Assembly (NCBI GenBank): GCA_052390495.1
Contig: JBQTGW010000146.1
Span: forward strand, 1 to 64,000
DNA length: 64,000 nucleotides
From: GCA-003244245 sp052390495
GTDB lineage: Bacteria; Actinomycetota; Actinomycetes; Mycobacteriales; Pseudonocardiaceae
Direction of reading: 5' to 3'
Within the stretch, counting starts at the first letter, position 1; every line of letters starts with the position of its first letter. Positions 1-9,469 of the stretch are shown one piece after another. The notes under the pieces were generated by a model that worked only from the letters and a program-made list of their open reading frames with translations, did not search any database and was not told the origin of the DNA. A program made the translations under genes and the position numbers.

Positions 1-94
1 TGACTGCATGTCCTTCCCAGAGTGCGTGGTCACCACGCGCCCGGGCGGGCGGACAGGACCGTGACCAGACCAGCTGCATCAGGCTCCAATGAGA

Positions 95-496
95 TCACTG
101 CCCGCTCGGACGCGCCACCTGCGGCACCTCACCCAGGCCAGCCGACAGATCAATTCCAAGGCACTCAACGGGCCAGTCGCAGCAAGAGTCAGACCGGCTC
201 GGGCAACGAAGGACAGTCTCACAGACGTAGCAGTCGGCCTTGTTCACCTTCTTGGCGAACAAGATGTCGGCGTCGGCGCCCGCCTCGGCGAACGCCTGCC
301 GGAGTCCGGCGACGTTCTCCTCGAAGATCTCCGGCAGCACGACGTGCAGCGGTGACCCCAGGCCGTCCAGAAGGTCGGCTAGCAAAGCTCGGTGATCGTC
401 CAGGAGTGTGGAGACGGTGGGATGCCGAAGGGCGGTGAGCGCGAAGGGCCGGACTCCGAGTACCCGAACCCCTCGCTCATGTCTCGATGTGGGCAC
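95..496 (-). pseudogene. N-terminal fragment of a PLP-dependent decarboxylase-like protein (Y4yA / diaminopimelate decarboxylase fold)
   Basis: The first 90 or so residues resemble the start of fold-type III PLP enzymes related to diaminopimelate decarboxylase, including those used in siderophore assembly. The stretch LGSPLHVVLPEIFEENV is followed by FAKKVNKADCYV, whose lysine region matches the PLP-lysine strand. Homology stops abruptly after DCYV; the remaining 40 residues are Cys- and Arg-rich and look like out-of-frame junction sequence. Full-length relatives are about 400-470 residues, so three quarters of the enzyme is missing and I call it a remnant. The start used is GTG at 496; no good ribosome binding site is visible. 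A Fur-like palindrome lies just upstream and a broken ABC exporter precedes it on the same strand, suggesting a decayed metal or siderophore locus. Bases 1-94 downstream show nothing recognisable. Confidence 0.6.
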
Positions 497-510
497 CTCG
501 TCTTTCTACA

Positions 511-531
511 TGAAATTGATAATCATTTACA
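511..531 (-). promoter_or_regulatory. Fur/Zur-like palindromic operator
   Basis: A 21-bp 10-1-10 quasi-palindrome centred on TGATAATCA, with 8 of 10 arm positions paired. It is A+T-rich in a very GC-rich surrounding and lies about 15 bp upstream of the GTG of the PLP-decarboxylase fragment. The form is that of Fur-family (Fur or Zur) operators, not of DtxR/IdeR boxes. Its position suggests metal-repressed transcription of the lost gene. Which metal is sensed cannot be told from sequence. Confidence 0.5.
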
Positions 532-603
532 ACAGGAGAAACGAGTTCGTCCGCCGGAGAGCGCCCCGCTCGCCGGGCGCTGGCGGAGCGCTTGCACCAT
601 GGG

Positions 604-1434
<831 letters not shown>

Positions 1435-1650
1435 CGCCGACCCCTAACCGAGGTTGAGACTGATCTGCCACGATCGCGAGCGGCGGCGCGATGACCCGTC
1501 CAGGACAGCAGCGCTGAGCGGGGAGTGCCGACCATGGGCTCAAGCCTGCACCAACGCCGGAAAGCGAACGGAAACCGTGGCCTGCAACGCTGTACGAGCG
1601 GACAAGCACGAAACCCTCGTGATCTTGCCGTGCACAGAGGGGGAGAAAAC

Positions 1651-1758
1651 GTGAGCCGGAATCTCACCAAGACGCCTACGCGACGACTGACGGCAGTGCT
1701 GGCCACCCTGCTTGCCGGTGCTGGGCTGATCGCCTTCGCGACCAGGCATCGACGGTAG
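1651..1758 (+). pseudogene. Signal-peptide-only ORF, probable remnant of a secreted protein
   Basis: A GTG start follows a strong purine-rich Shine-Dalgarno (gagggggag). The 35-codon product has a basic N-terminus, then a hydrophobic stretch (LTAVLATLLAGAGLIAFA), and stops after four basic residues. This is what an exported protein truncated just after its signal peptide would look like. No mature domain can be read in any frame downstream before the SARP gene. It could also be a genuine short peptide, but its setting beside other remnants favours decay. Confidence 0.35.
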
Positions 1759-1872
1759 GAGACCACGCTGGTGCCCGACCGTCTGCCCTGATCATCGGGC
1801 AGGGGGGAGGGCACCGGCTCGCCGAACGCGTAGCCGCCCAGAGTCCCCTAGGCTTGAACCTGGGGGTACAGG

Positions 1873-3696
1873 ATGGAGTTCGAGGTGCTCGGCCCGGTGC
1901 GGGTACGAGCGGGGGGGCAGTCGACCCCGTTGACCGCGCGGATGCCTCGTACTCTGCTTGCCATTCTGCTGACCAGGGTGAATACCTCAGTGCCGGTGGA
2001 TGTGCTGGTGGACACCCTCTGGGCAGGCAAACGTGATCCTCGCGCAGCCAAGAAACTCCAGCTGCACGTCCACCGGCTGCGCCGGACCCTGGGCGACCGG
2101 ACGCGGATCCGTTTCGAGTACGGCGGTTACGCGCTCCGGCTCCAGCCTGGCGAGCTCGATGCGCAGCGATTCGAAACCCTGGTGACTGAAAGTAGCGTCA
2201 CCGGAGATCCGGCCCGATCGGCAAGGCTGCTGCGTACCGCACTCGGGCTCTGGCGATCCGATCCGTTCGGCGGTGTGGTCGACGTGCCGTTGGTGCGCGC
2301 CGAGATCGACCGGCTGACCGAGCTGCGGCTGGTCGCTCTGGAGGAGCTCTACGCCGCCGAGCTCGCCTGCGGTCACGGCGGGCTGATCGTGCCTGAGCTC
2401 GGCGAGCTGGCCACCCGCCATCCACTGCGGGAACGGCTGCAGGCGTTGCTAATGACCGCGCTCTACCAGGGGGGTAGACGGGCTGAGGCGCTGGGGGTGT
2501 ATCACCGCACCCGGGCTGCCTTGATCGACGAGCTCGCGGTGGAACCTGGCCCAGAGCTGCGCCAGGTGGAGCGCGCGGTCCTGACCGGCGACCCTGCGCT
2601 GCGGGCCACCACGACGGCCACCCCGCCCGCGCAGCTGCCACCCGACATCGCCGACTTCACCGGACGTGACACCGAGCTCGCCGTGATGGCGCAGCACCTG
2701 ATCGCAGGTGCAGATCGGTCGGGGACGGTATCCGTCGCGGCCATCGCCGGGAAGGCGGGCGTGGGAAAGACCGCGCTGGCCCTCCACTCCGCACATCAGC
2801 TGCGCGCGCATTTTCCGCACGGGCAGTTGTATGTGGACCTACGTGGCGCGCAGGCCCAGCCGCTGGACCCGGCGCAGGTGCTGGGCCGGTTCCTGCGGGC
2901 GCTCGGTGTGGTCACCGCGGCGGTACCCGACGACGTCGAGGAGCGTGCCGCGCTGTATCGCAGCAGGCTGGCCAACCGGCGCCTGCTCATCCTGCTCGAC
3001 AACGCCGCGGATGAGCAGCAGCTGCAGCCGCTGCTGCCTGCCACGCCCGGCTGTGCGGTACTGATCACTAGCCGCCCTCGGCTGGTGGGCCTGTCCGGCG
3101 CGCACCGGATCGATCTGGACATCCTCGAGCCCGACCAGGCCGTCGAGCTGCTCGCCTGGATAGCCGGGCCGCAACGGGTGGCCGAGGAGCTCACCGCAGC
3201 CGAGGAGATCGTTCGGCTGTGCGGGTACCTGCCGCTCGCGGTCCGGATCGCTGGGCTGCGGCTCGGCGCCCGGCCGCACTGGCGGCTGGCCCGGCTCGCG
3301 ACTGATCTCACCGATGAACACCACCGCCTCGACGAGCTGACGCTCGGAGGTCTGGATTTACGAGCCAGTCTCGCGCTGAGTTACGAAAGCCTGACCGAGC
3401 CCGCCCAAAAGGCGTTCCGGCGCCTAGGCCTGCTGGACGGACCGGACTTCCCAGCCTGGGTATGTGCGGCACTGCTCGATATCCCCCAATCCAGGGCCGA
3501 AGACCTGATGGACGCCCTGGTGGACGCGCAGCTACTGGACACAGCCGGACCCGATAACACTGGAGGGCAGCGCTACCGCTACCACGACCTGCTGCGTGCC
3601 TACGCCCGGGAGCTGGTCATCGCCCAGGAACCGGTGACCGATCGGCTCGCTGCGCTGGAACGAACCTTCGGGCACCGCATGGCAGGCGGGCCATGA
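1873..3696 (+). CDS. SARP-family transcriptional regulator with NB-ARC ATPase domain (AfsR-like, no TPR tail)
   Basis: Residues 1-95 form an OmpR/SARP winged-helix domain (EVLGPVRV; LQLHVHRLRRTLG), followed by a bacterial transcriptional activation domain to about residue 240 (VEPGPELRQ). An NB-ARC ATPase follows, with P-loop GKAGVGKT at 293-300, LLILLDNA, ITSRPRL and LPLAVRIAG. Such regulators activate secondary-metabolite and other genes by binding direct repeats near promoters. AfsR itself continues for a further 350 or so residues of TPR repeats; this 607-residue protein ends soon after the NB-ARC winged helix (ALERTFGHRMAGGP), so it is either a naturally short form or has lost its tail. 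ATG 1873 follows gggggtacagg. It converges on the PAP2/lipid-kinase gene with only about 25 bp between, and no biosynthetic cluster is visible nearby. Confidence 0.9.
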   Translation: MEFEVLGPVRVRAGGQSTPLTARMPRTLLAILLTRVNTSVPVDVLVDTLWAGKRDPRAAKKLQLHVHRLRRTLGDRTRIRFEYGGYALRLQPGELDAQRFETLVTESSVTGDPARSARLLRTALGLWRSDPFGGVVDVPLVRAEIDRLTELRLVALEELYAAELACGHGGLIVPELGELATRHPLRERLQALLMTALYQGGRRAEALGVYHRTRAALIDELAVEPGPELRQVERAVLTGDPALRATTTATPPAQLPPDIADFTGRDTELAVMAQHLIAGADRSGTVSVAAIAGKAGVGKTALALHSAHQLRAHFPHGQLYVDLRGAQAQPLDPAQVLGRFLRALGVVTAAVPDDVEERAALYRSRLANRRLLILLDNAADEQQLQPLLPATPGCAVLITSRPRLVGLSGAHRIDLDILEPDQAVELLAWIAGPQRVAEELTAAEEIVRLCGYLPLAVRIAGLRLGARPHWRLARLATDLTDEHHRLDELTLGGLDLRASLALSYESLTEPAQKAFRRLGLLDGPDFPAWVCAALLDIPQSRAEDLMDALVDAQLLDTAGPDNTGGQRYRYHDLLRAYARELVIAQEPVTDRLAALERTFGHRMAGGP

Positions 3697-3721
3697 GTCA
3701 GCCGAGTTCAAACTCAGCGGC

Positions 3722-5284
3722 CTACCAGGGCAGATGTGGCCGTGGGCGATCCGGCCAGTTCTCCTCGTCGCGCCGGTACACCGCGATCGGGCGCTCGGCG
3801 ACCCGGAAGGTGAACCGACCGGCCTCGGGCAGGACCTCACCGTCGGTGGCCAGCGCGGCGGGCTCGCCGATCAGCTCCACGTCCAGCGACGGCGCCTCGC
3901 GCTGTACGTAGGTCCGGGTGTGCCGCAGCGCACCCAGCGCGAGCGCGATGATCGCGCGGGCTCGGGAGAATCGTGGGTCCGCGCGCAGGTAGCGGATGTC
4001 GAGCAGCCCGGAGTCCAGTTGCGGCCGCCAGGCGGGCACCATGCCGGACGGGTGATACGGCCCGTTACCGACGAACAGCAGCCACAGCTGCTGCTCCTTT
4101 CCGTCCAGCTGCACCCGCAGCGGCTGAGAGTGGCGTAATGAGGAGACGAGCGCGGCCGCGAACGCCGGCCACTTCCCCCACTTGCCCTCCCACTTCTCCC
4201 GCAACCGCACCAGATCGGAGTAACCGCCGAGGCTCGCGGTGTTGAGGAAGTACCGGGTGTGTGGCGCCCGCCCGGCGCCGTGAATCTCCACCACACCGAG
4301 GTCGACCGCGACCGCCTCGCCGGTCTGGGTGGCGTCGACCGCCTCCTGCAGGTCGTAGACCCCGACGTCGCGGGCGAAGTGGTTGAGGGTTCCAGTGGGC
4401 ACCACGACCAGCGGCAAGCCGTGCCGCCCCGCGACTGCCGCGGCAGCCGCCACCGTCCCGTCACCGCCGGCGACACCGAGGGCCCGCACCGCGCCGTTGC
4501 GGTGCGCGTCTGCGGCCACCAGCGCGGCCTCGAGCTGGTCGTCGAGGTCCACTCCTTCCTCGACCCGCAGCACGGTGGCGGCTGGCAACGCCTCGGCTAC
4601 CTCGTCGGCCGGGTCGTGCGCGGGATCACCGGAGCGCTGGTTGGCCACCAGCACCAGCCCGGCACCACCCGGCAGCACCGGCGCGTCGTCGAGCGGTCGC
4701 GCCCGTGCCTCGTCAGTCCGGCGCACCGGCCACCAGCGCCGGGTGCTCAGCGCGATGCCTGAGCCGACCGTCGCCCCCACCACCACGTCGGACGTCCAGT
4801 GCACACCGACGTGGACCCGGGAGTACGCCACGGCGGCGGCCAACGGAGCGATCGCCAAGCCTGCCTTCGGGCACTCCAACGTGACGGCCGTGGCGAATGC
4901 CGCCGCGGACGCGGCGTGTCCGGAGGGAAACGACGACGAGTTCGGCAGGCAGACCAACGCCTGGTAGCCGGGCAGGTCCCGAGCAGGCGGGCGGTGTCGC
5001 GGCAGCAGCGGCTTGAGCACGGCATTGGCGGTGAAGCTCGTCGCAGCGATAGCCAGCACGCCGCGCAGCGCGGCGCGGCGAGTGGCCCCCTTCCTGGTGG
5101 CCAGCGCGGCGGCGATGGCGAACCACAGCACGCTGTGGTTCGCCGCCGTGCTCAGCCCCTTCATCATGGTGTCGAGCGGGCTGGGCGGCAGCTGCCCGAT
5201 CCGCCGTGAAATGGCCAGATCCACTTTGTGCACGTTGTACAGCCAACACCGCAAGAACCGAATGCCTGCCATCCGAGCCCTCAT
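3722..5284 (-). CDS. Bifunctional PAP2 phosphatase / diacylglycerol-kinase-family lipid kinase
   Basis: The N-terminal 200 or so residues form a membrane PAP2 (type 2 phosphatidic acid phosphatase) domain with the three catalytic motifs visible: K-x6-RP (KPLLPRHRPP), FPSGH, and SR-x5-H-x3-D (SRVHVGVHWTSD). The C-terminal 300 residues are a DAGK catalytic domain of the YegS/DgkB type, with the nucleotide motif GGDGT and PTGTLNHFARD. Such fusions occur in actinobacteria; they could interconvert phosphorylated and dephosphorylated lipid at the membrane, but the substrate is not known from sequence. The ATG overlaps the stop of the upstream aldo/keto reductase by 4 bp (ATGA), implying translational coupling. 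Length, 520 residues, fits the family. Confidence 0.9.
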   Translation of the reverse strand: MRARMAGIRFLRCWLYNVHKVDLAISRRIGQLPPSPLDTMMKGLSTAANHSVLWFAIAAALATRKGATRRAALRGVLAIAATSFTANAVLKPLLPRHRPPARDLPGYQALVCLPNSSSFPSGHAASAAAFATAVTLECPKAGLAIAPLAAAVAYSRVHVGVHWTSDVVVGATVGSGIALSTRRWWPVRRTDEARARPLDDAPVLPGGAGLVLVANQRSGDPAHDPADEVAEALPAATVLRVEEGVDLDDQLEAALVAADAHRNGAVRALGVAGGDGTVAAAAAVAGRHGLPLVVVPTGTLNHFARDVGVYDLQEAVDATQTGEAVAVDLGVVEIHGAGRAPHTRYFLNTASLGGYSDLVRLREKWEGKWGKWPAFAAALVSSLRHSQPLRVQLDGKEQQLWLLFVGNGPYHPSGMVPAWRPQLDSGLLDIRYLRADPRFSRARAIIALALGALRHTRTYVQREAPSLDVELIGEPAALATDGEVLPEAGRFTFRVAERPIAVYRRDEENWPDRPRPHLPW

Positions 5285-6183
5285 ACCTGGCCTGCAAGGG
5301 TGGCGAGCTCCATCGGCGTGAGGCCCACCCGGGCGGCCCCCATGTTCTCCTCGAGATGCTGGATCGAGCCGGTGCCCGGAATCGGAATCATCGTTGGAGA
5401 ACGCGCCAGCAGCCAGGCGAGCGCGACCTGAGTGGCCGTTGCGCCATGCGCCTGGGCGAGCTGGTCGAGCCGACCACCGGGAGCCACGAGCTCACCGCTC
5501 GCAAGCGGGTACCACGGCAGGAAGGCAACCCCTTCACGTCCGCAGGTCTCCACGATGTCGTCCGAACCGCGTTCGATGATGTTGTAGCGGTTCTGGACCG
5601 ACACGACGTCGACGATCTTGTTCGCCCGCTCAAGCTGGTCGGCCGAGACGTTGCAGACCCCGATGTGGCGCACCAGCCCCTGGAACTGCAGCTCGGCCAG
5701 CTCCCCCACCGACTCCTCGATCGGGACCTGCGGGTCGACGGCATGCAGCTGGTAGAGATCGATCCGCTCGAGCCGAAGGCGCCGAAGGCTGGCCTTACAC
5801 ACCGCCCGCAGGTGTTCAGGGCGGCCGTCGGGTCGCCACTGGCCGGGGCCGTCCCGGAGCAAGCCACCCTTGGTGGCGATGACGAGGTCAGCCGGGTAGG
5901 GGTAAAGGGCCTCGGCGATCAGGCGCTCGGAGACCTCGGGCCCGTAGGAGTCGGCCGTGTCGATCAGGTTCACACCGAGCTCGAGCACCCGGCGCAGCAA
6001 AGCCTTGGCACTGTCACGATCGGGCGGCTCACCCCATATCCCGCTGCCGGTGATGCGCATAGCCCCGAAGCCGAGCCGACGGACGAGCAGTTCGCCACCG
6101 AGCACGTGCACCTCAGCGGCGGCCATCCAATGCGAAACGTCGGTCATGATCCTCTCATCTCCCGGTTGTGATTGAGCCTTCAT
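5281..6183 (-). CDS. Aldo/keto reductase family oxidoreductase
   Basis: This is an NADPH-dependent aldo/keto reductase with a TIM-barrel fold. The catalytic tetrad can be placed: Asp and Tyr in DTADSYGP, Lys in VIATKGG, His in LYQLHAVDP. C-terminal cofactor motifs (IPIPGTGSIQHLEEN) are also present. I place the start at ATG 6183 (300 residues), which has GGAG eight bases upstream. A second ATG at 6147 gives 288 residues and is also possible; the open frame extends further upstream without coding character. It overlaps the downstream PAP2/kinase gene by 4 bp. The substrate is unknown; this subfamily often reduces small aldehydes or ketones or acts in stress metabolism. Confidence 0.9.
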   Translation of the reverse strand: MKAQSQPGDERIMTDVSHWMAAAEVHVLGGELLVRRLGFGAMRITGSGIWGEPPDRDSAKALLRRVLELGVNLIDTADSYGPEVSERLIAEALYPYPADLVIATKGGLLRDGPGQWRPDGRPEHLRAVCKASLRRLRLERIDLYQLHAVDPQVPIEESVGELAELQFQGLVRHIGVCNVSADQLERANKIVDVVSVQNRYNIIERGSDDIVETCGREGVAFLPWYPLASGELVAPGGRLDQLAQAHGATATQVALAWLLARSPTMIPIPGTGSIQHLEENMGAARVGLTPMELATLAGQV

Positions 6184-6398
6184 GGTGCCGTCTCCACCCT
6201 CGCACGGACACCGCCCGCTCCAGGGTTCGGCGAACTCTGAGGTGGCGGGCCAGATCCAGCGGCGCCTCCCGCGGCCATACGTGCACTCGAACGCTGCGCC
6301 GTCGTGGCAGCCCCTCGACCGGGGTGACGAACGCGATTTGATGGAGATTCGCAGTCGTTCGGGCACGAATGCGATCACCGGCTGTTTAAGGTACCCCC

Positions 6399-6869
6399 GT
6401 GCCCGCACTACCCGGCTTTCTACCGCCGCAACCACCGGTCGACCCGGTCATAATCGAGCAGGTTCGCCGCTCACTGCTCCCACCCGGCCGCTACGGCTCG
6501 ACCGCTACCGGGTGGCTGTTCGAAGCGGACGGTGGCCGTGTCCGCATCCGTAGCGGCGTCCCCGACGCCGAAGGCTGGCACGATACGGCGCTCGACTACA
6601 TCGACACTCATCTCGCCGACGAGGGTGCCGGCCTGCGGTGGCTCGCACGGCATGTCGAGGTCAAGGCAGCGCGCATGCTGGCCGAGCAGCCGCCGCGACA
6701 CGCCATCCTGGTATTGGATCGACAGGTTTGCGGTCGGGACGATGTGGCGCGAGACTATCCGTACACCTGTGACGAGTACCTGTCGGTGATGATCCCACGT
6801 GGGTCCTCGCTGACCGTCGTCGAGTTCGACGGTACGCACGTCACCTACGAAGGGACCGGGACAAGATGA
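6399..6869 (+). CDS. Free-standing SCP1.201-like cytidine-deaminase-fold protein (DddA-related toxin candidate)
   Basis: The 156-residue protein has the layout of SCP1.201-type deaminases, the family of the double-stranded-DNA cytosine deaminase DddA. H85-V-E87 (HVEVKAARM) supplies the zinc histidine and catalytic glutamate, and C111 and C124 are the likely other zinc ligands. The family hallmark MIPRGSSLTV follows at 131-140. The spacing between the cysteines (12 residues) is wider than in DddA (2 residues), so an extra loop is present. An in-frame stop lies 12 bp before GTG 6399, so it is complete and not the tip of a larger Rhs or WXG toxin; no secretion signal is seen. It overlaps the Imm1-like gene by 4 bp (ATGA). 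Whether the target is DNA, RNA or a free nucleotide is not shown. Confidence 0.7.
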   Translation: MPALPGFLPPQPPVDPVIIEQVRRSLLPPGRYGSTATGWLFEADGGRVRIRSGVPDAEGWHDTALDYIDTHLADEGAGLRWLARHVEVKAARMLAEQPPRHAILVLDRQVCGRDDVARDYPYTCDEYLSVMIPRGSSLTVVEFDGTHVTYEGTGTR

Positions 6870-7336
6870 CCAGCACGATCGACGCCCGATGGGCCGAGCT
6901 CGCGCCGGGGACCGTCGCGCCGCTGGCCCAGCATCACACCTGTCTGAGCAGCCCGCTGGACGTGTTAGGGCTGGTCGAGCGGCTCTCGCAACCCCACACC
7001 AGCGAGGCGTACCTCATCCACACTGGCCGCCCACGTGTTACCAGCACCGTCACCGGTCGCACCAAAGCCGATCATGGGCTCGTGATCGCAGTTCATGACG
7101 GCCGGGGCTACGCGGAGTACTCCGACAGCCGTCGGCACTGCCAAACCCTCGGTGACCCCGACAGCGGAGAGTGGCACACCACCCACCAAGGTCACTTCCT
7201 AGCAGGCAGCGGAATCCCCGCCGATCAGCTCGCCACAATGGTGATCGAGTTCCTCAACACAGCCGAACTACCCCAGAACGTGCAGTGGCGTGACCTCACC
7301 CCACACAGTCGACAAACCCACCGCGCTGTGAGCTGA
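6866..7336 (+). CDS. Imm1-like immunity protein for the upstream deaminase
   Basis: This 156-residue protein starts within the stop of the deaminase gene, so the two are translationally coupled. Its C-terminal block VIEFLNTAELPQNVQWRDL matches the Imm1 immunity-family pattern (a hydrophobic strand, EFL-x-T, a proline, then V-x-W), and the preceding segment has alternating strands with a G-S-G-IP turn. Imm1 proteins are known partners of SCP1.201-type deaminases. From pairing and motif I infer that it binds and blocks the deaminase. It carries no signal peptide or membrane segment and should act in the cytoplasm. Confidence 0.65.
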   Translation: MTSTIDARWAELAPGTVAPLAQHHTCLSSPLDVLGLVERLSQPHTSEAYLIHTGRPRVTSTVTGRTKADHGLVIAVHDGRGYAEYSDSRRHCQTLGDPDSGEWHTTHQGHFLAGSGIPADQLATMVIEFLNTAELPQNVQWRDLTPHSRQTHRAVS

Positions 7337-7660
7337 GCCACCGAGCCGGAGCCCGTCACCAACGGAGGCGATAGCCCCCACATCACGAGCAGGGCGGGCG
7401 ATAGGGCAAATCCTGAGAAACATACTGCGCACCACGAACACCGTCCTGATAGCGAGAGTTCCCCGTAGGCTGCGGCACTGGTGGTTCCGGGGGACGCTCC
7501 CCGATGGATCTCATCGATCACTCCCCGGTGGTGACGTACAAGTCATGGCCCGCTGATTCACCGGCTGTGGCCAAACGTGGTGGCCGCCGTTGACATCAAT
7601 GCCGACAACTCCTGATCCATACGCCCTTCTGGAACTCCACGTACAGGTGATCTTAATTGG
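7337..7660 (+). other. Intergenic region without a recognisable gene
   Basis: About 320 bp separate the Imm1-like gene from the convergent HD-domain gene. I see no ORF with coding character, no long inverted repeat and no RNA gene here. Confidence 0.5.
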
Positions 7661-7942
7661 TCAGCGACCACGCCAGGCAAGCGGCGACGTGCGGAGGGCC
7701 GCGTCAGCGATGCGGCGTGCCGTGTCGGTACGCAGGCCGCTGCGTGAGGAGTCGATCCAACCCTGCACGCTGGCGTAGCCCGCATCCCGGTACTCGACCG
7801 CTTGGATCAGGCATTCCAACTTGTCGGCGTCCCTTGCACAGCGAGCCTCGGGGGTCTGCTGCGCCTCAAACTCGGTGACTGCTTCCTGCACGGTCTTGCG
7901 AGCGGCATCGGGCAAGGAGGCGGTCTGGTCGGCAGTGATCAC
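7661..7942 (-). pseudogene. C-terminal half of an HD-domain phosphohydrolase, split by a frameshift
   Basis: The 93-residue frame begins at GTG 7942, overlapping the TGA of the upstream frame (GTGA). Its sequence (VITADQTASLPDAA, CARDADKLECLIQAVEY, GWIDSS) is the second half of the HD domain found in YfbR-like 5-prime-deoxynucleotidases, including the late metal-binding Asp in ARDADKLEC. Placed directly after YLDQRSP of the upstream frame it restores a normal HD domain, so one base gained or lost near 7942 explains both pieces. Reinitiation at the GTG could still make the second half, but a split HD active site working in trans would be unusual. Confidence 0.75.
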
Positions 7943-9051
7943 TTCGGGGAACGCTGATCCAGGTAGGGCCTGGCAGTGTGCGGGATGTCGCCGGTGCGGG
8001 TTTCCTGCGAGTCGTGCCAGACAGCGAGGAAGGCTGCCCGGCCTGGATCGGCGCCCTCGATCGCGGCGATGAGGGAAGCAAGCTGCGCAACCCGTAGGCT
8101 GTGCTCCGCAACCGACTCAGGATCTCGAACCCCGACATGCCACCAACCGGCGCGACGCATCCGCTTGAGCACCCCGAGCTCGAACCGGCTCATGAAGCCG
8201 TCATCGATCTGAACAGCATCAACCTCGCCTACCCAGTAGGCCCAGTAATCAAGGTTCGCTTGCTCTTGCCGGTCAGTAGTCAGTGCCCGCTGGACGAAAG
8301 CTCGCAGCGGGTCACGATCACCGGTTTGGGCCAGAGCAACGGCAGAAGACCGGACCGCCACCCAAGACGGAACATGGTCGGCGTGGCTGACATCGCGCAA
8401 GCCTCGACGCTGTTCAGCGTGCAGCCACTCGGCCGTGTTCGCTCGTGCATCGAAACCGAGCAGATAAATCGATTGGCGACGCAGCAACGAGGCCCCCTCC
8501 TGGAGGTTTGCATCCGCCGTCACGAGGAAGTGATCAAAGAAGCGTGTCCGTTCGGGTTCGTCGAGCGTCGGTCGGTCGGGGACAGGTCCACGCCGGGTCC
8601 GAACCCGTTTCGGCAGGTCTTGCAGCTGGGCGGGGAAAACGCCGGTGAACGGCCACGTGATCAGGTTGGTGAGCTTGCGCTGATGGACTGTCGCGCCGAG
8701 AGAGTGTTCGTCGGCCTCGATGACCTGACTACCAGCCCCCACGGCCTCGGCAATGATCAGATCTGCCTGGATGGCGTCGTCCAAGACGGCCAGTGACGCG
8801 GGTGAGGCACCGCAGCGCAACAGCCGGAATCGCAGCCGTACCAAATCTGCGGCGCGCAGTGCGACCAGCGGCCGACGGCCGCTCTCCCAACCCTGGACGC
8901 TAGCCACGTCCACCCCGAGCTGCTCAGCCAATCGGACCTGAGTGAGCCCAGTCGACTCCCGGATCAATTTAAGTAGGAAACCGGACACGACGCCGAGGCA
9001 GCGCGGGGAACCCTGACCCCCGCGCAGTGTTTCACGGCTGCTGACCATCAC
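7939..9051 (-). pseudogene. XRE-type regulator fused to the N-terminal half of an HD hydrolase; frameshifted
   Basis: Residues about 25-75 form a Cro/C1 helix-turn-helix (LTQVRLAEQLGVDVASVQGWESGRR). A central region follows that is common in actinobacterial XRE regulators (VQRALTTDRQEQANLDYWAYWVGE). From about residue 290 an HD domain begins (FELGVLKRMRRAGWW, AEHSLRVAQ with its His, and WHDSQETRTGDIPH with the HD pair). The frame ends at YLDQRSPK, in the middle of the HD domain, and continues in another frame downstream. In relatives the regulator and the HD hydrolase are usually separate neighbouring genes, so this looks like a read-through fusion followed by a frameshift. The regulator part may still be functional. 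GTG/ATG starts near 9051 are not firmly placed. Confidence 0.7.
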
Positions 9052-9256
9052 ACGCCCCCATCCACTAATCCGATTTGCGAATACTCGTACGGGCAGTCAG
9101 TCCCTCCCGGGTGCCGTCCAACCTACCATTTCCGCAGCCAGGCAATCACACACAGCGCCTGACCGGATAGAGCCGCTGGCGCATCAGGTTCCAGCGGAAC
9201 ACCGCACTACCTGTCCCGCCACGGGAGTGGGAATGACAGGACAGCTGACCAATGAG

Positions 9257-9469
9257 TCAACGGGGCCGATGGCACCCGTCCAGTATCGGGTGTGAGCGAT
9301 GGCGTATGAGCTGCTCTGCGATCATCCCGTCGATCGGCGGGGTCGGTGCCGGTCCTGCCGACGCCCAGGTGCGGTGTTCGGACGAATACGCCGCAAGTGC
9401 CGCGTCTACCTCACGGCGAACTTCTAACTGCGTCAGCCCGAAGCCTTTATACTCCCTCATCTCGCCCAT
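9257..9469 (-). CDS. Small hypothetical protein, weakly supported
   Basis: A 70-codon frame from ATG 9469 encodes a soluble peptide with a helical N-terminal segment (REVDAALAAYSSEHR) and a Pro-rich linker (PAPTPPIDG). Codon third positions are less GC-rich than in neighbours. I recognise no domain and the ribosome binding site is poor. It could be the C-terminal remnant of a longer gene, since the frame stays open for some distance upstream without coding character. Confidence 0.25.
   Translation of the reverse strand: MGEMREYKGFGLTQLEVRREVDAALAAYSSEHRTWASAGPAPTPPIDGMIAEQLIRHRSHPILDGCHRPR

Noticed and set aside
1511..1525. Possible extra copy of the dispersed-repeat tail (gctgagcggggagt)
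   Set aside because: Only about 14 bp match the sequence at 10072, without the palindromic unit; likely chance.
5206..6171. 321-codon plus-strand ORF opposite the aldo/keto reductase
   Set aside because: Antisense shadow; the minus-strand frame has a complete catalytic tetrad.
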